NCBI RefSeq assembly: GCF_038002965.1
Contig: NZ_JBBOOE010000001.1
Coordinates: 3,887,001-3,951,000, forward strand
Direction of reading: 5' to 3'
Source: Robertmurraya sp. FSL R5-0851
GTDB lineage: Bacteria > Bacillota > Bacilli > Bacillales > Cytobacillaceae
DNA: 64,000 nucleotides
Shown here: positions 34,022 to 42,669 of the stretch, in pieces
How positions within the stretch are numbered: position 1 is the first letter of the stretch
How the letters are laid out: each line of letters opens with the position of its first letter
Made by a program: the position numbers and the translations under genes
The notes under the pieces: generated by a model
What the model saw: only the letters and a program-made list of their open reading frames with translations
Told to the model about the DNA's origin: nothing
Databases searched by the model: none

Positions 34022-34786
34022 TTATACTTCCCACTGATCTAATGAATCGAGGACATAAGTTGGTTGCTTTTCGTACCCCTGTAAAAGCTCCTTCGTCGTA
34101 ACGCCTGTGTGAACCAATAATGTGTCTAGTCCTGCGTTCATTCCAGCGAGAATGTCCGTGTCATAATAGTCTCCTACCATGATGGTGTCTTCTTTTCCTG
34201 TCCCGAGAACCTCAAGCGCTTGCTCCATAATAATGGCCTCTGGCTTTCCTATAAAAATTGGTTTTGTTGCTGTGGAGACAGCAATCACCGATGTAAGTGA
34301 TCCATTCCCCGGCAACAATCCACGCTCCGTTGGAATCGCAATATCTGCATTCGTTGAGATAAAGGTCGCTCCCGCTCGAACCGCTAAACAAGCAGTTGCA
34401 AGCTTCTCATATGTAATGTCACGGTCAATTCCACATACCACATAGTCAACATCTGTCTCAGCTTGCTGAAATCCCTTTTCAGCTAATGCGGTTTGAAGTC
34501 CCTCTTCTCCTATACAATACACGGTTGCGTCAGGTTTTTGCTTAGCAATATAGTTTGCCGTTGCCATGCTAGTTGTAAATACTTGATCATCGGTCGTTGG
34601 AATGCCGAAATCACGTAATTTGGTTGCTACTTGACTAGGTGTTCTTGATGAATTGTTGGTTACAAATAAATACGGGATGTTTTGCTCCACTAACTGCTTT
34701 ACGAAATCTGCTGCTTCTTGAATTAACTCAGTTCCTCTATACATTGTCCCGTCAAGGTCAATTAGGTAGCCTTTATATTTTTTCAT
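34022..34786 (-). CDS. yutF: YutF, NagD-type HAD phosphatase
   Basis: HAD-superfamily phosphatase of 254 residues with a NagD-type C2 cap. All motifs are intact: I GYLIDLDGTMYRG, II FVTNNSS, III IGKPEAIIMEQAL and IV VGDYYDTDILAGMNAG. B. subtilis YutF acts on several small phosphates. The ATG at 34786 follows AGGAGCG; a longer frame of 20 codons upstream has no ribosome site. It is downstream of yutE on the same strand with a terminator between. Confidence 0.94.
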   Translation of the reverse strand: MKKYKGYLIDLDGTMYRGTELIQEAADFVKQLVEQNIPYLFVTNNSSRTPSQVATKLRDFGIPTTDDQVFTTSMATANYIAKQKPDATVYCIGEEGLQTALAEKGFQQAETDVDYVVCGIDRDITYEKLATACLAVRAGATFISTNADIAIPTERGLLPGNGSLTSVIAVSTATKPIFIGKPEAIIMEQALEVLGTGKEDTIMVGDYYDTDILAGMNAGLDTLLVHTGVTTKELLQGYEKQPTYVLDSLDQWEV

Positions 34787-34842
34787 CTTTTTCGCTCCTG
34801 TATCTTTTATTTTTTTTATTCTGCACAAAACTGATAGAAAGC

Positions 34843-34869
34843 ACAAAAAAGCCTCAACAACAGAGGCTT
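34843..34869 (-). terminator. Terminator of yutE
   Basis: AAGCCTC (34869-34863 on the minus strand) pairs with GAGGCTT (34855-34849), followed by TTTT. Confidence 0.85.
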
Positions 34870-34872
34870 CGC

Positions 34873-35310
34873 TTAGTTTTTAAATGCGGTGACTGGACCG
34901 AGTTCGTTCGTTAAGTACTGTCTCACAGAATCAGCTACAAGCTTAATCGATGGAAGGACCCGTGAAAAAGTATTCTTCACATCATCATGATCAATCCTTG
35001 TATAATCCTGAACGAGTGTTTTGCGGTATTGGACCATTACTTTTAAGTCTTGACTCATATCAGACGAAATAACCAACTCGTCCTCAAGGATATCGATAAT
35101 ATCCTCATAACTACCCGGATCACGCATGATAAATCCATCGATCATCGCATTGCCAACATCAAGGATCGATTCAATCATCATTTGTGTAAGGCGCTCAAGT
35201 GCAGCCTGTTCAAGTGCTGTATTCCACTCATTCGTACCTTCAAACTGCTGTATTTGCTTTTCTAAATATATTAGTCTTTCCTCAATCAATTCTCTATCAA
35301 CAAAGTACAC
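34873..35310 (-). CDS. yutE: YutE, HepT-like DUF86 protein
   Basis: Helical protein of 145 residues of the DUF86/HepT family, matching B. subtilis YutE. HepT toxins are RNases with an R-x4-H-x-Y motif; here the corresponding segment is YRKTLVQDYTRID, with Gln in place of the catalytic His, so RNase activity is doubtful. No MntA-type antitoxin nucleotidyltransferase is adjacent. The start is GTG after AAAGGAG. It is probably a housekeeping member of the fold. Confidence 0.88.
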   Translation of the reverse strand: MYFVDRELIEERLIYLEKQIQQFEGTNEWNTALEQAALERLTQMMIESILDVGNAMIDGFIMRDPGSYEDIIDILEDELVISSDMSQDLKVMVQYRKTLVQDYTRIDHDDVKNTFSRVLPSIKLVADSVRQYLTNELGPVTAFKN

Positions 35311-35348
35311 GTATCTTCAGCTCCTTTTCTAATTGAGCAAAAATCAGT

Positions 35349-36650
35349 TTATACAGATGCTAGTCCATGAATTAACGAAGCTGGTCTAGCAAATAAGTAT
35401 CCTTGTGCTAAATCGACACGATTTCTGGATAAGACAGAGGCTTCCTCTTCACTTTCAATTCCTTCAGCGACTACGAGGGATCCTGCCTCACGGGCTACAA
35501 GAAGAAGACCCTTGAGCATCGATTCTTTCACTGAGTTTTTGTCAATATCCTGAATGACGGAACGGTCAATTTTAATAATATCAGGCATAATTTCACTAAT
35601 GGTGTTTAATGACGCATAACCTGCACCCGTATCGTCCACCGCAATACGGAATCCTAAATTTCTTAGCAGGTTGATATTAAAAATAAAGTATTCCATACCG
35701 TCGATCGAATCTCTCTCTGTAATTTCAATCGTAATTTGAGTCGGCGAGATATTTTTATATTTCCCCATCAGCTTCTTTAGATCACGAATGAACTTTTGAT
35801 TTCCCACTGTAATCGGGGTAAAGTTAATAAAAATATCATGTGTACAACCTGTATCATTAATTTGTTGTAGTGCTTTCTCTAGAACGATTAGCTCTAAGTC
35901 ATATAACATTCCTGTTTGTCGTGCAACCGAAAATAGATGTAATGGATTTTCATATTCCGTTCCCTTTGGTCCTCTTGTCAGCATCTCCCAGGCACGAATT
36001 TCCTTGGTGGCTACATCAAATATTGGTTGGGCAAGAAGTAAAATATTCTTTTGTGCGACAATTCTGCTCAAGCTATAAAGAAGCTCATTAAACTCTGACT
36101 GCACTCGCTTTTCCGCCATCGCCAACGCTTGCTGCCCAGCTTTTAAGATCGCTTCCTGAATGGAGTATTGCTTCTTTTCAACAAACATATATCCAGACTC
36201 GAATTGAATGAATAAGCATGGAAATTGGTCGCAAATCCTATTTTCTGTATTCCGTAAGACCTTCTTCATCACCTGATCGATTTCAGAAATACAGTGTTGT
36301 TCATGATCCACCTTAATAAATAAAGTAACTCCATCACTGTTGTAATCATGCAACAAAAGCAGATCATCATCCTCAATTTGCTCTTGAATAACCTGTTGAA
36401 AACTCATTTTCATTTCCTTAATAAAATCTATATATTGCATCTCACTTAACTGCTCATAAATATCTTTCATATTAGAGATGTTAAACACAATAACAGCCAC
36501 TTCATGGCCTTGATTGAAGGATTTTTGTACCGCTTGAATAATCGGATCTCTTATGACGAATTGTGGAGGATACATTCGAATGGACCTTAAAGGCCAGACT
36601 ACTTTTCTCCACTGTAATAAGTTGTTAAATGACTTCGTGGTCCATGCCAT
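35349..36650 (-). CDS. EAL-domain c-di-GMP phosphodiesterase with degenerate GGDEF
   Basis: Cytoplasmic protein of 433 residues. Residues about 45-190 resemble a GGDEF fold, but the GGDEF motif is lost (YNSDGVTLF at that place), so it is not a cyclase. Residues about 200-430 are an EAL domain with EMLTRG (EML for EAL), NFTP, ITIEITERD, VDDTGAGYASL, IKIDRSV, EGIESEEE and QGYLFARP; metal and catalytic residues are all present, so hydrolysis of c-di-GMP is expected. It is not part of the B. subtilis yut order. The start is ATG after AGAGGA. An HD-GYP protein at 43.7 kb is a second candidate c-di-GMP enzyme. Confidence 0.92.
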   Translation of the reverse strand: MAWTTKSFNNLLQWRKVVWPLRSIRMYPPQFVIRDPIIQAVQKSFNQGHEVAVIVFNISNMKDIYEQLSEMQYIDFIKEMKMSFQQVIQEQIEDDDLLLLHDYNSDGVTLFIKVDHEQHCISEIDQVMKKVLRNTENRICDQFPCLFIQFESGYMFVEKKQYSIQEAILKAGQQALAMAEKRVQSEFNELLYSLSRIVAQKNILLLAQPIFDVATKEIRAWEMLTRGPKGTEYENPLHLFSVARQTGMLYDLELIVLEKALQQINDTGCTHDIFINFTPITVGNQKFIRDLKKLMGKYKNISPTQITIEITERDSIDGMEYFIFNINLLRNLGFRIAVDDTGAGYASLNTISEIMPDIIKIDRSVIQDIDKNSVKESMLKGLLLVAREAGSLVVAEGIESEEEASVLSRNRVDLAQGYLFARPASLIHGLASV

Positions 36651-36827
36651 TTCGTCTCATTCCTCTCAGAAGTTCACGGTGAAAACTATTTCCATTGTAA
36701 CATAAATTAGGAAGTCCGAGATGCTTTTCCCATTCGATAATTCTCTTCAGAACATGCATCTAGTATGGGCTTGTTTGTTCTGTTAAGATGATAGTAGGCG
36801 TTACATTGAGACATAGGGGTGACTAGG

Positions 36828-37094
36828 ATGGGAGATCGTTTCTTTTTATACGATGAATTAGTGAATACAAAAACACGTTTTATAAGCTTTATGGGGGAAA
36901 ACACTCGATTTGACTTGGCCATTATTCAATCAGATAGATATTATGGCAAACATATCGTTCTAGATATTCAAGGTAGTCGCTTTGCGATCATTGGTCCGGA
37001 TGATTTAAAAGAAGAAGGATATTTAGAGTATGCTTTCCAGCTTTCTGAAGAAGATGCAGAAGAATTACGTTCCTTTTTAATGGAATTAGTGTAA
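36828..37094 (+). CDS. DUF3055 family protein
   Basis: Small soluble protein of 88 residues; RFFLYDELVNTKTRFISFMGENTRFDLAI is the conserved N-terminal part of DUF3055 (SAV0927-like) proteins of Firmicutes. The function is unknown. The ATG at 36828 lies six bases after AGGGGTG; a GTG three codons before overlaps that site. It precedes the next small gene by 53 bases and may share its transcript. Confidence 0.85.
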   Translation: MGDRFFLYDELVNTKTRFISFMGENTRFDLAIIQSDRYYGKHIVLDIQGSRFAIIGPDDLKEEGYLEYAFQLSEEDAEELRSFLMELV

Positions 37095-37147
37095 GTTTGA
37101 ATTCTTTCCTAAACCTCTCACATACTAATGTAAGAGGGGGAAAGACC

Positions 37148-37399
37148 ATGAGTAATGAGAAGTATACAGATTTTTCAAATGTAGAGGTGGGGAGAAGTTA
37201 TATTCCTCCTCAACAAACACCTGAAGGTCCATATGGCTCTCCTTATAAAGCAGACGAGCCTTTACAAGGCAAACAGGAACTTGCAGGGGCAACGGAACAG
37301 CGTTCTTATAGTGCATTCAACTACGAAAATAAGACGCTCCACGAAGGGCTTCCTAGGCAAATGGACGGAGCACATCCAACGCATTCAGACTCCTTATAA
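37148..37399 (+). CDS. Small hydrophilic protein of unknown function
   Basis: A protein of 83 residues, hydrophilic and probably unstructured, rich in Pro, Gln, Glu, Ser and Tyr (GRSYIPPQQTPEGPYGSPYK and EQRSYSAFNYENKTLHEGLP). I do not recognise the family. AGAGGGGGAAAG before the ATG at 37148 decides the start; a TTG-initiated longer frame lacks one. A strong hairpin follows it. It lies between the DUF3055 gene and the convergent yutD. Confidence 0.72.
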   Translation: MSNEKYTDFSNVEVGRSYIPPQQTPEGPYGSPYKADEPLQGKQELAGATEQRSYSAFNYENKTLHEGLPRQMDGAHPTHSDSL

Positions 37400-37420
37400 A
37401 AATGATCCATTCATGGACGA

Positions 37421-37453
37421 AAAATGACGTGTATCCGCTACACGTCATTTTTT
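37421..37453. terminator. Bidirectional terminator before yutD
   Basis: AAAATGACGTGTA (37421-37433) pairs perfectly with TACACGTCATTTT (37439-37451), followed by T residues. The right arm overlaps the 3' end of yutD. Confidence 0.9.
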
Positions 37454-37737
37454 ATCGTATTGGTATTTTTTACACGCTTAGCTACAAAGTAGGGGCAACC
37501 AAAGTTACAGTATTCATACAGATATTCTGTTAATGTACTGATTTTCGTGTCAAATGTTGCTTTATGATTACTATCCTCAAAGAACCCTCGTAGACGGAGT
37601 TGACCGTAACCCCAATCACCCACGATATAATCATACTTCGTCAATATATCGCTGTAACGAGCCTTAAAGGCATCTTCATTGAATCCATTTGATCGTTCTT
37701 CTACAACTTCGTAACATATATTCCCGATACAGATCAT
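37438..37737 (-). CDS. yutD: YutD family protein (DUF1027)
   Basis: Protein of 99 residues of the DUF1027 family, very close to B. subtilis YutD: FKARYSDILTKYDYIVGDWGYGQLRLRGFF and the two cysteines in YCNFGCPYFV are conserved. The function is unknown. GAGGTGG precedes the ATG. It sits divergent from yutC, as in B. subtilis. Confidence 0.93.
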   Translation of the reverse strand: MICIGNICYEVVEERSNGFNEDAFKARYSDILTKYDYIVGDWGYGQLRLRGFFEDSNHKATFDTKISTLTEYLYEYCNFGCPYFVAKRVKNTNTIKNDV

Positions 37738-37846
37738 TTGTCCACCTCACTCACTCATCTATTTTAAATTATAACTGATTCTCCATGAATTACTAAGAGG
37801 AAAAAAGAATTATCGTGGTCATTCTATAAAAGAGGGGGTGTAAATC

Positions 37847-38506
37847 TTGAAAAACTCAATGATAATCCTTGGAATTTGTGCAATGACCACTCTTACTGCT
37901 TGTCAAAATAATCTAGGGCGTGATGATGTTCAAAACGAGCGAAGCCATGCTCTAAGCGTGAATGACCCAACCGGTGATATATACACTCGAGATAAGGATG
38001 GTTCTGAGGATTTTGGCTATGTAAGACATAAAAAGGACGAAATGGCTCGTACACAGTCCCAAAATCACTATGCTGCCATTGATCGTGAAAAGGTGGCCGA
38101 TATCATCGGAGAATATTGCACAGATGTACCTAATGTAGACGATATCTCCACATTAGTAACTGATGAGGAAGTTCTCATAGTGTACCATACCGATTCTAGT
38201 GATCGCAATTTAACAGCTGACCAAGTAAAGCGTATGGCTATGTCTGTTGTACCAAGATGGTACCATGTGTATGTTAGTGATAATGAAGCTCTTCGACCAA
38301 ATGTAGAGAATTTTTCCAACCTTGGTCCGAAAAGTGCAAATACGGAAACGGGAATCAACCAACTTATTAAGCAAATGCTAGCTTCCCCTCAAGGGAAAAG
38401 CATGAGCACAGGTGAAAATGCAAACGGTGAAGCTCAGGGAGAGCTTAATGAAGACATGGACAAAGATGATATAAGCCAACAGATGAAGGCGAAAATGAAC
38501 CAATAA
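37847..38506 (+). CDS. yutC: YutC, YhcN/YlaJ family sporulation lipoprotein
   Basis: Lipoprotein of 219 residues. The signal peptide ends in the lipobox LTAC (Cys19). The YhcN/YlaJ domain follows (DREKVADIIGEYCTDVPNVDDISTLVTDEEVLIVYHTD), then a low-complexity Gln/Asp/Lys tail. Family members are made in the forespore and lie in the spore membrane or germination apparatus. The start is TTG after AGGGGGTG. It is a single gene with its own terminator. Confidence 0.9.
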   Translation: MKNSMIILGICAMTTLTACQNNLGRDDVQNERSHALSVNDPTGDIYTRDKDGSEDFGYVRHKKDEMARTQSQNHYAAIDREKVADIIGEYCTDVPNVDDISTLVTDEEVLIVYHTDSSDRNLTADQVKRMAMSVVPRWYHVYVSDNEALRPNVENFSNLGPKSANTETGINQLIKQMLASPQGKSMSTGENANGEAQGELNEDMDKDDISQQMKAKMNQ

Positions 38507-38543
38507 AAAAAAGAGGCTTACGAACTTCGTAATGCCTCTTTTC
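38507..38543. terminator. Bidirectional terminator between yutC and lipA
   Basis: AAGAGGC-TTACGAA pairs with TTCGTAA-(T)-GCCTCTT (38511-38524 with 38526-38540) with one bulged base, in A-rich and T-rich flanks. Confidence 0.85.
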
Positions 38544-38549
38544 TTTATA

Positions 38550-39467
38550 TTATGCTTCTTTCGCTTCTTTTTCACCTAATAATTGCTTGTGCTTAGCAGC
38601 AGCATTTACCTGTTCGTCTGCATGGTAAGAAGAACGAACAAGCGGACCCGCTTCACAGTGGCTAAAGCCTTTGCTTAGAGCAATTTCCTTTAGTTCAGTA
38701 AATTCTTCAGGGCGGTAGTATTTTTCAACTTTCAAATGCTTTTTAGATGGCTGCAGATACTGTCCAATGGTTAAAATATCCACGTTATTAGCTCGTAAAT
38801 CATCCATAGCTTCTAGTAGGTCTTCCTTCGTTTCGCCAAGACCAATCATAATAGAAGACTTTGTAGGAATATCCGGCTGCATTTCTTTCGCTCTTCTTAA
38901 GAACTCAAGTGAACGATCATACTTGGCTCGTGCTCTCACACGATCTGATAAACGTTTTACCGTTTCAATATTATGATTCAGGATGTCTGGACGTGCATCC
39001 ATTAACATACGAAGATTCTCTTCTACTCCACCCATGTCTGACGGAAGCACTTCAATACTTGTGAACGGACTCTTTCTACGGATGGCACGAACGGTTTCTG
39101 CAAATACAGCTGCACCACCGTCTTTTAAATCGTCACGAGCTACAGCAGTAACAACCACATGCTTTAGATTCATTAACACAACAGAATCAGCGACACGCTC
39201 TGGCTCTTGAAGGTCAAGTTCTGTCGGAAGACCCGTTTTAACCGCACAGAAACGGCATGCACGAGTACAAATATCACCTAGGATCATAAATGTAGCAGTA
39301 CGTCTAACAGCCCAACATTCATGAATATTAGGGCATTTTGCTTCTTCACATACGGTATGAAGCTTTTTTTCTCTCATCATTTTCTTCAAGCCTGTATAAT
39401 TTTCGTTCGTGTTTAATTTAATTTTCAACCACTCGGGTTTACGTAAATGTTCTTGGTTTTTGCTCAA
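38550..39467 (-). CDS. lipA: Lipoyl synthase
   Basis: Radical SAM enzyme of 305 residues that inserts two sulfurs into protein-bound octanoyl groups to make lipoate. The auxiliary cluster motif is [13 protein letters not shown] and the radical SAM motif is [10 protein letters not shown]; the C-terminal RSSY is present. It depends on Fe-S supply from the SUF system and serves GcvH (60 kb) and the 2-oxoacid dehydrogenases. The start is TTG preceded by GGTGTGGGA. It is a stand-alone gene. Confidence 0.97.
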   Translation of the reverse strand: MSKNQEHLRKPEWLKIKLNTNENYTGLKKMMREKKLHTVCEEAKCPNIHECWAVRRTATFMILGDICTRACRFCAVKTGLPTELDLQEPERVADSVVLMNLKHVVVTAVARDDLKDGGAAVFAETVRAIRRKSPFTSIEVLPSDMGGVEENLRMLMDARPDILNHNIETVKRLSDRVRARAKYDRSLEFLRRAKEMQPDIPTKSSIMIGLGETKEDLLEAMDDLRANNVDILTIGQYLQPSKKHLKVEKYYRPEEFTELKEIALSKGFSHCEAGPLVRSSYHADEQVNAAAKHKQLLGEKEAKEA

Positions 39468-39661
39468 CTTCCCACACCATCCTTATATGATAAGTGTTTT
39501 TTTCACACTATGTAGCTATTTCAGACTACTCCTGAATCACTTTAACATAATGAAGATTATACGACAAGCAAGAGAGTTACTATTACCAGTAATTGATATA
39601 TATTGTTTTAAATGTTTTAAGACAAACTAAAGCATGTTAATTCTTTTGAAGGAGGATCATC

Positions 39662-40657
39662 GTGCGGAAACTGCTAAAAGGAATCTTTATTTTTCATGTT
39701 ATTATTGCTTTATTACCTTCTGTTCGACACGCACAGGCTGAAATGGATCAACAGACCATTTACGCAAAGCGACTTGAGCTATATAAAGAAGTGGAAGCAG
39801 CTACCAATATTCCTTGGTACTATATGGCCGCTGTTGACCAATATGAAAGAAGTCTTAGGCAGTCTCGACGAGATTTGCCGAAAGCAGAGGGTCTAACTGG
39901 CATTTACTACAAACCAGAGGAATGGGTTGGACCGCTAAACCCAAATCTTGAAGATGAGAATCCGATGTCGATCAAGTACTTTAACGGTTTTGGAGTAGAC
40001 GGGAACGGAGACGGCAAGGCAAGTTTGAAAGATGACGAAGATGTTCTCTTTGCTTTTGCCAATTTCATCCTATCTTACGGGACGGATCACGATAATATAA
40101 AAATTGGTCTTTGGGATTATTATAAACGGGACAAAACAGTAGGGATTATTATTGGAAAGTCCGAAATCTATAAAAAATATGGTCGACTAGATCTTGATAG
40201 TCATGCCTTTCCCGTACCACTTAGATCCGATTATAGTTATCGAAACACATGGGGAGACGCTCGTGGCTGGGGTGGACGACGGATGCATGAAGGGACAGAT
40301 ATTTTTGCTCATTATGGAGTTCCTGTTCGTGCAACCTCATATGGTATTGTCGAGATGAAAGGCTGGAACCGTTTTGGTGGCTGGCGAATTGGGATACGTG
40401 ATATTAACAATAACTATCATTATTTTGCCCATTTAAGTGGGTTTAGTAAGGACTTAAAAGTTGGACAAATCGTTGAACCAGGAATGGTCATTGGAGGAGT
40501 CGGAAGTTCTGGTTATGGACCTCCAGGTACGTCAGGTAAGTTCCCGCCACATCTTCATTATGGAATGTATCGTGATAATGGATATACAGAATGGAGCTAT
40601 GATCCTTTTCCACATTTAAAACTTTGGGAACGCCAAGAACGCGCTCGACGGAAATAA
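39662..40657 (+). CDS. lytH: LytH (YunA), M23 sporulation peptidase
   Basis: L-alanyl-D-glutamate endopeptidase of spore cortex maturation. The 331-residue exported protein has a signal peptide (about 1-26), a helical N-terminal domain and a C-terminal M23 domain with the zinc ligands in MHEGTDIFAHYGVPV (HxxxD) and PPHLHYGMY (HxH). In B. subtilis LytH is sigma-K dependent and removes peptide side chains. The GTG start has GGAGG seven bases upstream. It lies divergent from lipA, as in B. subtilis. Confidence 0.93.
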   Translation: MRKLLKGIFIFHVIIALLPSVRHAQAEMDQQTIYAKRLELYKEVEAATNIPWYYMAAVDQYERSLRQSRRDLPKAEGLTGIYYKPEEWVGPLNPNLEDENPMSIKYFNGFGVDGNGDGKASLKDDEDVLFAFANFILSYGTDHDNIKIGLWDYYKRDKTVGIIIGKSEIYKKYGRLDLDSHAFPVPLRSDYSYRNTWGDARGWGGRRMHEGTDIFAHYGVPVRATSYGIVEMKGWNRFGGWRIGIRDINNNYHYFAHLSGFSKDLKVGQIVEPGMVIGGVGSSGYGPPGTSGKFPPHLHYGMYRDNGYTEWSYDPFPHLKLWERQERARRK

Positions 40658-40660
40658 CAT

Positions 40661-40702
40661 AAAAAGAGGACGAACGGTTCGAACCCGTTAGTCCTCTTTT
40701 AT
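40661..40702. terminator. Bidirectional terminator after lytH and metS
   Basis: AAAAAGAGGAC (40662-40672) pairs with GTCCTCTTTT (40691-40700); inner bases GAACGG/CCCGTTA extend it imperfectly. Confidence 0.87.
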
Positions 40703-40714
40703 TATTACTCTCGA

Positions 40715-40819
40715 TTAAGCGTTTTTAGATTTTTTATAAGCATTAGCAATACTAGCTGCTAATCCACCCCATAGAATAACCATACCAACAACCATCATAA
40801 CAATCGCACTTGTTGACAT
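40715..40819 (-). CDS. metS: MetS-type small subunit of an NSS transporter
   Basis: A frame of 34 residues that overlaps the transporter stop codon by one base (TAATG). It is one transmembrane helix (SAIVMMVVGMVILWGGLAAS) with a short basic tail (NAYKKSKNA), the exact layout of MetS subunits that pair with MetP in the sodium-dependent methionine/alanine importer of Corynebacterium. AAGGGGG lies ahead of the ATG. It is followed by a terminator, so it closes a two-gene operon. Confidence 0.85.
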   Translation of the reverse strand: MSTSAIVMMVVGMVILWGGLAASIANAYKKSKNA

Positions 40820-42336
40820 TATTTTGAAACCCCCTTGTTATCTGCTGAAGGTAAGTCTAATGACCCTTTTTGCCACTTGAATGCAGCGAATACAAATCCA
40901 ACTACAATCGCAGCTAGTGCAACTCCCCAGCCTGTGTATAATAGGAAGCTTGTAGGATATCCTTCGTAGTTTTCTTTTAAGTTATTGATGAAGTTTTGAA
41001 TCATCATATATCCTAAAACAACAGGTGTAATAACTCCTAAGCAGATTTTCCACCAAGCACCTAAAAGCATATCGGACATGCTATCAGCGTGCTGTTGAAG
41101 AACCTTCATTTCACGTAGTACCCAAGCAACTATTACTACCTCAGCAAATCCAGCCACTACAATACCAAATTGGTTGATGAAATAGTCAGCAGCATCAAGG
41201 AAGTATAATCCACCTTGAGTAGCAAATAAAATTGAAATAACTGCAGAAATTCCTCCACCAATCGCTACCGCTTTGTTACGTGACACTTTAAATTTGTCTT
41301 GAATACCAGCTACATATGTTTCAATGATTGAAATTAATGATGTTAAACCTGCTAATACTAAACATAAGAAGAAAATTGATCCTAATAAACCATTAAATGC
41401 AGGGAATTCACTAATGATTTGCGGGAAAACAACGAAAGCTAACCCTAATCCACCTGCAACAACCTCACTAACACCCACACCTTGCTGCTGGGCCATAAAA
41501 CCAAGTGCAGCAAATACTCCAATACCTGCTAATAATTCAAAACCAGAGTTAGCAAAAGCAGTGATAAATGCATTGTTTGTTAAATCTGTCTTCTTTGGTA
41601 GATAACTAGAATACGTAACCATGATGGCAAAACCAATAGATAAGCTGAAGAAGATTTGACCGTATGCAGCAACCCAAACCTTAGGTTCTGCAATTAAGCT
41701 CCAGTTCGGTTTGAAGAATGCATCCAAACCTTGAGCCGCACCATCTAATGTTACAGCGCGAACGACGATTACAAGGAATAAAATAACAAGTGCCGGAATA
41801 AAGATCTTGTTCGCTGCTTCAATACCCTTTTTAACACCTTTGAAAAGAACACCGAGTGCAATTACCCAAACAAGTACTAATGGAATAAAAACGCTAGGAA
41901 CGATGCTTCCAACTTGACCTGGTGCTTCAGCAAGCTTTAAATAGTCTCCGAATAGGAAAGCTCCTGGATCCTTGCCCCATTTTTCTCCGAAAGAGAAGTA
42001 AGCGAATGACATTGCCCAAGCGATAATAACAGCATAATATGTTGAGATAACAAATGAAATCGCAACTTGCCACCAGCCAAGCCATTCAGTTTTTTTGTTC
42101 AGACGAGCGAATGTCAACGGAGCTGATCCGCGATATTTATGACCTAGTGTAAACTCAAGAACGAGAAGCGGAATACCAGCAGTTAAGATAGCGAATAAGT
42201 ACGGTAAAAAGAATGCTCCTCCTCCATTTTCATATGCTACTGCGGGAAAACGCCAGATGTTTCCTAGTCCTACAGCTGATCCAACTGCTGCCATGATAAA
42301 ACCTGCACGAGTCCCCCATTGTGGACGATTATCCAT
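40819..42336 (-). CDS. Neurotransmitter:sodium symporter family transporter (MetP-like)
   Basis: Sodium-dependent amino acid importer of 505 residues with twelve helices. The NSS signature WGTRAGFIMAAVGSAVGLGNIWRFP includes the unwound TM1 substrate and sodium site. The partner MetS overlaps its end, which favours methionine, alanine or another neutral aliphatic amino acid, by analogy with the MetPS system; the actual substrate is unknown. AGGAGG precedes the ATG. A consensus promoter lies about 100 bases upstream. Relative to B. subtilis it is inserted between lytH and yunB. Confidence 0.92.
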   Translation of the reverse strand: MDNRPQWGTRAGFIMAAVGSAVGLGNIWRFPAVAYENGGGAFFLPYLFAILTAGIPLLVLEFTLGHKYRGSAPLTFARLNKKTEWLGWWQVAISFVISTYYAVIIAWAMSFAYFSFGEKWGKDPGAFLFGDYLKLAEAPGQVGSIVPSVFIPLVLVWVIALGVLFKGVKKGIEAANKIFIPALVILFLVIVVRAVTLDGAAQGLDAFFKPNWSLIAEPKVWVAAYGQIFFSLSIGFAIMVTYSSYLPKKTDLTNNAFITAFANSGFELLAGIGVFAALGFMAQQQGVGVSEVVAGGLGLAFVVFPQIISEFPAFNGLLGSIFFLCLVLAGLTSLISIIETYVAGIQDKFKVSRNKAVAIGGGISAVISILFATQGGLYFLDAADYFINQFGIVVAGFAEVVIVAWVLREMKVLQQHADSMSDMLLGAWWKICLGVITPVVLGYMMIQNFINNLKENYEGYPTSFLLYTGWGVALAAIVVGFVFAAFKWQKGSLDLPSADNKGVSK

Positions 42337-42436
42337 AGTAAAAATGACCTCCTACTGTGTCCCAGCCTTATTTCCTTATTTTAGAAAATAGTTGGAACTT
42401 TTTATATTTTCTGATTATTTAATTTAATCTAAAGTT

Positions 42437-42465
42437 AGTATAGCTATTTTTTGTCCATCTGTCAA
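42437..42465 (-). promoter_or_regulatory. Housekeeping promoter of the NSS-metS operon
   Basis: On the minus strand TTGACA (42465-42460) and TATACT (42442-42437) are 17 bases apart, a near-consensus promoter giving a leader of roughly 90 bases. The rest of the 333-base gap to yunB holds the CodY-like boxes and the yunB terminator. Confidence 0.88.
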
Positions 42466-42470
42466 AACAT

Positions 42471-42485
42471 TATTTTCAGAATAAT
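42471..42485. promoter_or_regulatory. CodY-like box 1
   Basis: TATTTTCAGAATAAT matches 12 of 15 positions of the CodY consensus AATTTTCWGAAAATT. It lies directly upstream of the -35 hexamer of the NSS promoter. CodY represses amino acid transporters in rich medium. Confidence 0.4.
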
Positions 42486-42539
42486 AATAAATTTTATCAC
42501 GTTAATATAGTAGAATATGTGATAAATGTGAAAAAACTA

Positions 42540-42554
42540 ACATTTCAGAATATT
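42540..42554. promoter_or_regulatory. CodY-like box 2
   Basis: ACATTTCAGAATATT also matches 12 of 15 positions of the CodY consensus, 69 bases upstream of box 1. It overlaps the palindrome AGAATATTATTCT. Confidence 0.35.
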
Positions 42555-42620
42555 ATTCTTGCATACTGATTCCTCCTCCTCTCCCCTTTCATCCATCCCT
42601 CACTTCCTATTTTTCTTTAG

Positions 42621-42662
42621 AAAAAAAGTCAGAAGAAAACAGATATCCTCTGACTTTTTCAC
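42621..42662 (-). terminator. Terminator of yunB
   Basis: On the minus strand AAAAGTCAGA (near 42659-42650) pairs with TCTGACTTTTTTT (42632-42621) across a long loop, and ends in a T-run. Confidence 0.82.
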
Positions 42663-42669
42663 TCACTGA

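Noticed and set aside
34873..35310. HepT/MntA toxin-antitoxin system
   Set aside because: Only the HepT-like half is present, its catalytic His is replaced, and no nucleotidyltransferase is adjacent.
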